From assembly GCF_002310815.1 (NCBI RefSeq), contig NZ_CP011032.1, positions 1,838,001-1,902,000 of the forward strand: 64,000 bases of DNA, in the 5' to 3' direction. A program made the position numbers and the translations under genes. Positions 58,525-64,000 of this stretch are shown here, one piece after another; position 1 is the first letter of the stretch; every line of letters begins with the position of its first letter. The notes below the pieces were generated by a model that was given only the letters and a program-made list of their open reading frames with translations, had not been told where the DNA came from and searched no databases. Source of the stretch: Pseudoalteromonas tunicata. Its GTDB lineage: Bacteria; Pseudomonadota; Gammaproteobacteria; Enterobacterales; Alteromonadaceae.

Positions 58525-60171
58525 TTACATATTAGGGTAATTTGGCCCGCCAGCACCCTCAGGGGTCACCCAAGTAATATTTTGTTTTGGATCTTTGATA
58601 TCACAGGTTTTACAGTGAATACAGTTTTGAGCATTGATTACTAATGTATCTTGCTGCTCAATGGTCTGAATTTCATACACGCCCGCAGGGCAGTAGCGCT
58701 GCGCTGGCTCATCATACAGCGCTAAATTAACACTAATTGGAATGTGCTGGTCTTTGAGTGTTAAATGGCACGGTTGTGACTCTTCATGATTGGTATTAGA
58801 TAAAAAAACCGACGAGAGCTTATCAAAACTTAATTTGCCATCAGGTTTGGAATACTCTTTTTTAGCCGCCTTATCTTTGTGTACTAAGGTTGTGTGATCA
58901 GCGATATCATCACGTAAATTAAAAGGCAGTTTGCCGCCAAACAGGTTTTGGTCAACCATGTTATAAGCACCACCTAGCACTTTACCAAACTTATGCATTG
59001 CTGGGCCAAAATTGCGTGAGCTGTGAAGCTCTTCAAATAACCATGAGGTTTTAAATGCGGTTGCAAATTCAAATAAATCAGTATTGGCAGCCCCCGATTT
59101 GAGCGCCTGACACACGACATCGGCGGCAATCATGCCTGATTTCATTGCAGTGTGGTTGCCTTTTATTTTGGCAAAGTTAAGCGTACCAGCATCACAACCA
59201 ATTAATAGACCACCTGGAAAATGCATGGTCGGCAGTGAGTTTAACCCACCTTTAGCAATTGCACGGGCACCGTATGCTATGCGTTTGCCTTTAGTCAAAA
59301 CTTGTGCAAATACGGGGTGGTGTTTCATGCGCTGAAACTCGTCAAACGGGCTCAAATGCGGGTTTGTGTAGTTCAAATCAACAATTAAACCGACAACTAC
59401 TTGATTATCTTCGCTGTGGTACATAAATGCACCGCCTTGTGTAGTTGCATCAAGTGGCCAACCCGTGCCATGTACCACTTTACCTTGTTGGTGGACATCG
59501 CTCTCTACTTGCCAGATTTCTTTAATACCCAAGCCATAATGCTGTGGAGATTTACCATTATCAAGGTTAAAAGTGCGAATAAGTTCTTTTCCTAAATGAC
59601 CACGGCATCCTTCGGCAAACAGGGTGTATTTGGCGCGAAGCTCCATGCCAGGCATAAAACTGTCTTTTTGTTGACCTTCTTTATCTAGGCCCATATCACC
59701 GGTAATAATGCCTTTAACGGTACCTTCTTCAATGATCAGAGAATGTGCCGAAAAGCCCGGGAAAATTTCAACCCCGAGTTGCTCGGCCTGAGTGGCAAGC
59801 CAACGGCAGACATTGCCCATTGAGACAATATAATTGCCCGTATTATGAAAGGTTTTTGGCACAGCAAAGTGGGGAATAGCTGTGGCTTTGCTTTCATTAT
59901 TAAACCAGTAGATATCATCATGGCTGACAGCTGTGCTAATAGGTGCACCCATAGCTTGCCAATCTGGCAGAAGTTCATCGAGGGCGCGCGTTTCAAACAC
60001 CGCCCCAGATAAAATGTGTGCACCGACTTCAGAGCCTTTTTCAACAACACAAATCATTAATTCTTGTTCATTTTTTTGTGCTTGTTGTGCTAAACGGATT
60101 GCTGCACTTAAGCCCGCAGGGCCTGCACCAACGATAACAACATCAAACTCCATGGTTTCGCGCTCAACCAT
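58525..60171 (-). CDS. Electron-transfer flavoprotein:ubiquinone oxidoreductase
   Basis: 548 residues. Inner-membrane-associated enzyme passing electrons from ETF to ubiquinone. FAD motif VVIVGAGPAGLSAAIRLAQ near 10-28, GAHILSGAVFETRALDELLP near 50, GCRGHLGKELIR near 188, and the C-terminal [4Fe-4S] ligands in CPAGVYE near 491 and CIHCKTCDIKDP near 515, followed by the conserved end GAGGPNYPNM. AGAGG 5 bases before the ATG supports the start. Divergent from etfBA across a 190-base region with a palindromic operator. Confidence 0.97.
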   Translation of the reverse strand: MVERETMEFDVVIVGAGPAGLSAAIRLAQQAQKNEQELMICVVEKGSEVGAHILSGAVFETRALDELLPDWQAMGAPISTAVSHDDIYWFNNESKATAIPHFAVPKTFHNTGNYIVSMGNVCRWLATQAEQLGVEIFPGFSAHSLIIEEGTVKGIITGDMGLDKEGQQKDSFMPGMELRAKYTLFAEGCRGHLGKELIRTFNLDNGKSPQHYGLGIKEIWQVESDVHQQGKVVHGTGWPLDATTQGGAFMYHSEDNQVVVGLIVDLNYTNPHLSPFDEFQRMKHHPVFAQVLTKGKRIAYGARAIAKGGLNSLPTMHFPGGLLIGCDAGTLNFAKIKGNHTAMKSGMIAADVVCQALKSGAANTDLFEFATAFKTSWLFEELHSSRNFGPAMHKFGKVLGGAYNMVDQNLFGGKLPFNLRDDIADHTTLVHKDKAAKKEYSKPDGKLSFDKLSSVFLSNTNHEESQPCHLTLKDQHIPISVNLALYDEPAQRYCPAGVYEIQTIEQQDTLVINAQNCIHCKTCDIKDPKQNITWVTPEGAGGPNYPNM

Positions 60172-60257
60172 ACTTACCTCTAAATAACAGTGACGGTGAC
60201 GTAAATAACTAGCAACAGAATAGTTAAATAGTAAATTATGCTATAAGACTATTTTAG

Positions 60258-60275
60258 GTTGACGTTTACGTCAAC
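60258..60275. promoter_or_regulatory. LiuR-like palindromic operator in the ETF-QO/etfBA divergent promoter
   Basis: GTTGACGTTTACGTCAAC: 8-base arms with perfect symmetry around TT. TTGACG within it could serve as a -35 for etfBA, as expected for a MerR-type activator that binds between -35 and -10. It has the same ACGT-NN-ACGT core as the site at 44631-44646. Regulator identity is inferred. Confidence 0.65.
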
Positions 60276-60361
60276 AGGAAGTACGCTAATCACATAAAAA
60301 AATGTTAACAACTTTATAACTGTAGCGCTGCATTGCCTGCGTTACAGACAAGGGAGCGTCT

Positions 60362-61114
60362 ATGAAAATCCTCGTGCCAATTAAACGAGTTATTGATTAC
60401 AACGTCAAAGCAAGAGTAAAAGCAGATAAAACAGGCATTGATTTAGCCAATGTTAAAATGGCAATGAATCCTTTTTGTGAAATCGCAGTTGAAGAAGCTA
60501 TCCGCATCAAAGAAGCAGGAAAAGCAACCGAAGTTGTAGTCGTTTCAATTGGCGATAAAGCCTGCCATGAACAATTACGTACAGCACTTGCACTTGGCGC
60601 AGATCGTGCCATTCATATCGAGACCGCTTTAAATCTAGAATCACTTCACATTGCCAAACTACTTGCAAAATTAGTTGAACAAGAAGCACCTGAGCTTGTT
60701 ATTTTAGGTAAACAATCTATTGATTCGGATAATAACCAAACTGGCCAAATGCTTGCGGCACTCACAAAACGTCCACAAGGGACTTTTGCGTCAGTAGTAG
60801 CCGTTGATTCGGGTAAATTACAGGTTACTCGCGAAGTGGATGGTGGCCTGCAAACAGTTGAATTATCACTGCCTGCGATAGTCACCACAGATTTACGCTT
60901 AAATGAGCCCCGTTATGCGTCATTGCCAAACATTATGAAAGCAAAGCGTAAACCGCTTGATGTCGTTGACGCCCAGAGTTTTGGTGTTGATTTATCACCG
61001 CGAGTTGAAGTGCTTTTAGTTGAAGAGCCTGCGCAACGTGCCAGTGGTGTGATTGTGAGTGATGTTGCACAACTCGTTGAAAAATTAAGAAATGAAGCCA
61101 AGGTGATCGCATGA
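60362..61114 (+). CDS. etfB: Electron-transfer flavoprotein beta subunit
   Basis: 250 residues. Small subunit of ETF binding AMP; accepts electrons with EtfA from acyl-CoA dehydrogenases. Opening [36 protein letters not shown] near 39, [20 protein letters not shown] near 119-138 (AMP site), and [27 protein letters not shown] near 172-198 (the recognition loop). GGGAG precedes the ATG. Overlaps etfA by 4 bases. Confidence 0.97.
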   Translation: MKILVPIKRVIDYNVKARVKADKTGIDLANVKMAMNPFCEIAVEEAIRIKEAGKATEVVVVSIGDKACHEQLRTALALGADRAIHIETALNLESLHIAKLLAKLVEQEAPELVILGKQSIDSDNNQTGQMLAALTKRPQGTFASVVAVDSGKLQVTREVDGGLQTVELSLPAIVTTDLRLNEPRYASLPNIMKAKRKPLDVVDAQSFGVDLSPRVEVLLVEEPAQRASGVIVSDVAQLVEKLRNEAKVIA

Positions 61115-62037
61115 GAAGTTTAGTTATTGCCGAACATGAATACGGTGTATTAAAAGCAGATACTGCAAAAGTAGTGAATGCTGCAAACCAAGTAGGCGCA
61201 GAGATTGACGTATTATTAGTTGGTCATAATGTCACAGATGCAGCTGCAACTATTGCAACCATTGCAGGGGTTAACAATGTACTTGTGGCTGATAATGCAG
61301 TATTTGAACACCAACTTGCTGAAAATGTTGCTGATTTAGTCTGTGGACTTGCCAATGATTACAGCCATATTTTTGCACCTGCAACAACGTCAGGTAAAAA
61401 TGTATTGCCTCGCATTGCGGCATTACTCGATAAAAGCCAAATCTCTGAAATTACAGCGGTCGTTGATGCTGAGACTTTCAAGCGTCCAATTTATGCGGGT
61501 AATGGCATTGCAACTGTAAAATCACTAGAAAGCCAAAAAGTGATCACAGTACGGTCAAGTGCGTTTGATTTGCCTGCGCAACAAGCACCATGTGCAATTA
61601 CCGCTTTATCACAGGGTGATGCTTCAAATTCAAGCTCGTTTGTATCGGTAAGCCAAACTGAATCAGTTCGCCCAGAGCTTACGGCAGCAGAGGTCATTAT
61701 CTCGGGTGGTCGAGGCATGCAAAATGGTGAAAACTTTAGCTTACTTGAAGGCATTGCTGACAAACTAGGTGCAGCCATTGGCGCTTCACGCGCTGCGGTC
61801 GACGCAGGCTTTGTACCAAACGATATGCAAGTAGGCCAAACAGGCAAAATTGTTGCGCCAAATCTGTATATTGCCGTCGGCATTAGCGGTGCAATTCAGC
61901 ATCTTGCAGGTATGAAAGACTCAAAAGTGATTGTCGCAATCAATAAAGATCCTGACGCGCCAATTTTTCAAGTTGCCGATTACGGCTTAGTGGCAGACTT
62001 ATTTGATGTCTTGCCTGCACTTGAAAAAGCCTTATAG
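61111..62037 (+). CDS. etfA: Electron-transfer flavoprotein alpha subunit
   Basis: 308 residues. Large ETF subunit holding FAD in its C-terminal domain: [37 protein letters not shown] near 194-230, [31 protein letters not shown] near 237-267, and [26 protein letters not shown] near 272-297. The N-terminal domain contacts EtfB. Translationally coupled to etfB (ATGA overlap). Confidence 0.98.
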   Translation: MRSLVIAEHEYGVLKADTAKVVNAANQVGAEIDVLLVGHNVTDAAATIATIAGVNNVLVADNAVFEHQLAENVADLVCGLANDYSHIFAPATTSGKNVLPRIAALLDKSQISEITAVVDAETFKRPIYAGNGIATVKSLESQKVITVRSSAFDLPAQQAPCAITALSQGDASNSSSFVSVSQTESVRPELTAAEVIISGGRGMQNGENFSLLEGIADKLGAAIGASRAAVDAGFVPNDMQVGQTGKIVAPNLYIAVGISGAIQHLAGMKDSKVIVAINKDPDAPIFQVADYGLVADLFDVLPALEKAL

Positions 62038-62061
62038 AAAATAGTCTCAATTTCTGGTTGT

Positions 62062-62095
62062 AAAGCCGCGTTTCAGCAATGTTCGCGGCTTTTTT
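62062..62095 (+). terminator. Terminator of etfBA
   Basis: 9-bp stem AAAGCCGCG / CGCGGCTTT with a 13-base loop and a T-run, 24 bases after the etfA stop. Confidence 0.88.
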
Positions 62096-62157
62096 ATATC
62101 AGGCGGATAATAAGTTGAGTAAACTAAGCCCCATAGCTGTTTGTTTCGTGATTTATA

Positions 62158-63066
62158 ATGTCAATTAACCCACATTTACCCTTAGTGTATCATCCAAATT
62201 ATTCGTTCGAATTTGACCCAAATCATCGCTTTGTAATGAGTAAATTTGCTGATTTATACCAACACTTAGTGCAAACGGGGTATGTTAATCACAACATATT
62301 TAAACCACTAAGAGCCAGCATATCTGAGCTTGAAAAAGTGCATTGCTCGCGTTACCTCCATCAATTAAACCAAAATACACTCGATCAAAAAGCAAGTCGC
62401 AGAATAGGCTTACCCTGGTCAGAGCAATTAATGGCGCGCACTTTTATTGAAGCACAAGGTACCTTACTGACTGCTCAATTAGCCTTAAAAAACGGCATTG
62501 CCTGCCATTTAGCGGGCGGTACCCATCATGCCCACTATGATTTTGGCTCAGGCTTTTGTATGGTCAATGATTTAGCCTATACCGCAGCCAGCTTAATTGA
62601 TTCGGGCGATGTCACTAATGTACTTATTTTTGACTTAGATGTGCATCAAGGCGATGGCACTGCGGCCATTTTGCAACATCACCCTTATATTTTTACTTGC
62701 TCAATTCACTGCGAAAAAAACTTTCCCTTTCGTAAAAGTCAAAGTGATTTAGATATTGGCTTGGCTATTGGCATGCAAGATGATGCCTACTTAGCGCTCA
62801 TCGAATCAACGCTTCGAAGCTTAATTGCTGATTTAAATCCAAGTCTTGTTTTATACGATGCGGGAGTTGATATTTGGCAGCATGATAGCTTAGGCAAACT
62901 CGATATTTCATGGCAAGGGATAGAAAAGCGAGACCACACGGTATTGTCTGTTTGCCAGCGTATTGGCGTACCTGTCGCCACTGTAATTGGCGGTGGCTAC
63001 GATAAAGACCCACAACGCTTAGCGCAACGACATAGTATTGTGGTACAACAAGCAGCGCAGTTTTAA
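62158..63066 (+). CDS. Histone-deacetylase-family zinc hydrolase
   Basis: 302 residues, one HDAC/arginase-fold domain. GGTHHAHYDFGSGFCMVND near 120-138 has the tandem catalytic histidines. FDLDVHQGDGTA near 157 gives two zinc ligands, and YDAGVDIWQHDSLGKL near 233 gives the third Asp. IGGGYD near 279 is the final loop with the tyrosine normally seen as GGY. Bacterial members deacetylate small molecules (acetylpolyamines, acetoin-pathway proteins). The substrate here is unknown. It has its own unit after the etf terminator, with a weak ribosome-binding site. Confidence 0.9.
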   Translation: MSINPHLPLVYHPNYSFEFDPNHRFVMSKFADLYQHLVQTGYVNHNIFKPLRASISELEKVHCSRYLHQLNQNTLDQKASRRIGLPWSEQLMARTFIEAQGTLLTAQLALKNGIACHLAGGTHHAHYDFGSGFCMVNDLAYTAASLIDSGDVTNVLIFDLDVHQGDGTAAILQHHPYIFTCSIHCEKNFPFRKSQSDLDIGLAIGMQDDAYLALIESTLRSLIADLNPSLVLYDAGVDIWQHDSLGKLDISWQGIEKRDHTVLSVCQRIGVPVATVIGGGYDKDPQRLAQRHSIVVQQAAQF

Positions 63067-63272
63067 TTATTCGACTAAGTCTTGCCTATTTTAGCTAAAA
63101 TTAAAGCAATGCTTTTTGCAGTAAAAGCCTAATGCTTTGCTTAAATTGAGCTCAAGTATCAAATTAATATGGTAATTAACATTTTTTATCCCTGTGCCTC
63201 ACTATATACTGCTGGTGTTAAACAACATTTAATTGAATTTAAGCAAGTACCGTCATTTAATGGAAAACACAT

Positions 63273-63713
63273 ATGTATCTTATAGTTAAACACGCACATC
63301 TTACGATCATCGCCCTGACGTTTATCCTATTTATTATTAATTTTGCGTTAACGATGAAAGGTTCTGACAAGGTAAATAACAAACTCCTTAAAATTGGGCC
63401 TCACATTTTATATACCTTGTTTGTTTGTACATTTATTTATTTAGTTGCAGTTAATCCACTTAACTTATATCCGTTTACTAATGGATGGGCGACGTCAAAA
63501 TTAGCGGGCTTTGTATTTTATGTGCTTTCTATTACCTTGGCATTAAAATCGAAAAAGACCCTTTGGCGCATTGTCGGGTTTATTAGTGCGATTTTCTGGC
63601 TTGCGATGACAGGGCGTTTAGCTTTTGCACACCACTTAAAAGTAAAAGGTGCTGAAGATACAGCAAGTGCACTCATTCAATATGGCCAAACAGTACTAAC
63701 AGCTATGTGTTAA
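63273..63713 (+). CDS. SirB-family inner-membrane protein
   Basis: 146 residues, four predicted membrane helices (about 8-27, 43-61, 75-92, 96-114). The opening YLIVKHAHLTIIALTFILFIINFALT, GPHILYTLF near 42 and late MTGRLAFAHHLK near 111 match the SirB/YchQ family, annotated as 'invasion gene expression up-regulator' from Salmonella, though its biochemical role is not established. Preceded by 206 bases (63067-63272) in which I see no gene. Terminator follows. Confidence 0.82.
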   Translation: MYLIVKHAHLTIIALTFILFIINFALTMKGSDKVNNKLLKIGPHILYTLFVCTFIYLVAVNPLNLYPFTNGWATSKLAGFVFYVLSITLALKSKKTLWRIVGFISAIFWLAMTGRLAFAHHLKVKGAEDTASALIQYGQTVLTAMC

Positions 63714-63763
63714 GCAGTTTTTTATCATATTAGTTAGCAAGTTGCGAAAACGCGCTTGTTGAT

Positions 63764-63795
63764 AGGCTCATCAAGTTATCTTATGAGCCTTTTTT
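63764..63795 (+). terminator. Terminator after the SirB-family gene
   Basis: 8-bp stem AGGCTCAT / ATGAGCCT with an 11-base loop and six T, 50 bases after the stop. Confidence 0.88.
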
Positions 63796-63842
63796 ATTGC
63801 AAAAAAATAATTGAAGTGATTCTTTATAAAACCATTGTTTGA

Positions 63843-64000
63843 TACGTTACTTTTGTTGTTATCAAGGTTTATCAGGTCGCGATTGCGGTAGTGGCAACAA
63901 TAAATACCGCAGGCGCAATTGGTGCGTTTAATTCATTTTCATTGAAAAATGCATTAGCTTCAGGGTTAACATCCGGTGCAACAGCGGGCGTGGGGAACGT
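63843..64000 (+). pseudogene. Start-less open frame resembling a hemagglutinin/CdiA-type segment, continues past the window
   Basis: From the TGA at 63840-63842 to the window end one frame stays open: YVTFVVIKVYQ, then VAIAVVATINTAGAIGAF, NSFSLKNALASGLTSG, ATAGVGN. There is no ATG or plausible early start, no ribosome-binding site, and it follows a terminator directly. The Ala/Gly/Ser-rich composition with '...FSLKNALASGLTSGATAG' resembles the pre-toxin region of filamentous hemagglutinin/CdiA-like (DUF637-type) proteins. If so, this is a 5'-truncated remnant or an orphan toxin module. The opposite strand is also open for part of this stretch, so the call is tentative. Confidence 0.35.

Noticed and set aside
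44671..60289. Shared 10-mer AGTACGCTAA at 44671-44680 and 60280-60289, near the two ACGT palindromes
   Set aside because: The distance to the palindrome differs (24 versus 4 bases), so it is probably coincidence.
63870..64000. Open frame on the minus strand across the right edge (ending ...VFIVATTAIAT)
   Set aside because: It is low in sequence character and ends at a TGA near 63875; the plus-strand reading looks more like a real protein family, though neither is certain.
1..64000. tRNA, rRNA, CRISPR arrays, insertion sequences, prophage genes
   Set aside because: Reading both strands revealed none; terminators and short palindromes explain the repeats seen. A covariance-model search would be needed to exclude small RNAs.

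Overview
The window is a stretch of core chromosome from an AT-rich marine gammaproteobacterium. Gene content and order point to the Alteromonadales, most likely Pseudoalteromonas or a close relative. The evidence is the large 1611-residue NAD-glutamate dehydrogenase, a DUF3466 protein with a GlyGly-CTERM-like tail, and E. coli-like synteny blocks (comEC-msbA-lpxK-ycaR-kdsB; sdhCDAB-sucABCD beside gltA; fur-fldA-ybfE-ybfF against seqA-pgm). No tRNA, rRNA, insertion sequence, prophage or CRISPR array was seen. Almost all of the window is coding. The assignment rests on recognition of protein families by reading, not on a database search.

Layout. 1-15.3 kb: the end of an unidentified gene, an MMPL/RND exporter, gdhB, pyrD, zapC, rlmKL, a glutaredoxin-like gene, uup and a DUF3466 exported protein, all on the plus strand. 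15.6-23.5 kb: a DUF2062 membrane protein (minus) facing away from comEC-msbA-lpxK-ycaR-kdsB, then an RluA-family pseudouridine synthase and tcdA. 23.6-26.6 kb: csdE, csdA and gltA on the minus strand. csdAE converge on tcdA, so the three CSD sulfur-transfer partners lie together. 27-36.8 kb: the TCA block sdhCDAB-sucABCD, divergent from gltA, with terminator-like hairpins at sdhB/sucA and sucB/sucC. 37-43.5 kb: glnS, then minus-strand fur, fldA, ybfE, DUF2788 and ybfF, then plus-strand seqA-pgm. 43.5-48.6 kb: astE and a three-gene branched-chain 2-oxoacid dehydrogenase operon. 48.6-51.8 kb (minus): an unrecognised 61-residue protein, a metal exporter with a Fur/Mur-like box, and an M28 lipoprotein peptidase. 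52-55.2 kb: DUF3025 coupled to natAB, then a 93-residue protein. 55.3-60.2 kb (minus): proS, trmO, an acyl-CoA thioesterase and ETF-quinone oxidoreductase. 60.4-63.7 kb (plus): etfBA, an HDAC-family deacetylase and a SirB-family membrane protein. The last 160 bases hold a start-less open frame resembling a hemagglutinin/CdiA-type protein.

How the parts connect. Citrate synthase, succinate dehydrogenase, 2-oxoglutarate dehydrogenase and succinyl-CoA synthetase form one TCA module. The branched-chain dehydrogenase operon and the etf genes, 16 kb apart, each carry an ACGT-NN-ACGT palindrome upstream. This resembles the operators of LiuR-type MerR regulators, so the two loci look like one amino-acid/fatty-acid catabolic regulon. 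Both 2-oxoacid dehydrogenase E2 proteins carry two lipoyl domains. No E3 (lpd) gene is present, so both complexes must use one encoded elsewhere.

The least ordinary observations are the paired operators, the doubled lipoyl domains, a YcaR protein that has lost two expected cysteines, a hairpin that would mask the trmO ribosome-binding site, the Fur-like box in front of the metal exporter, and the possible polymorphic-toxin remnant at the right edge. No wholly new multi-gene system is evident.
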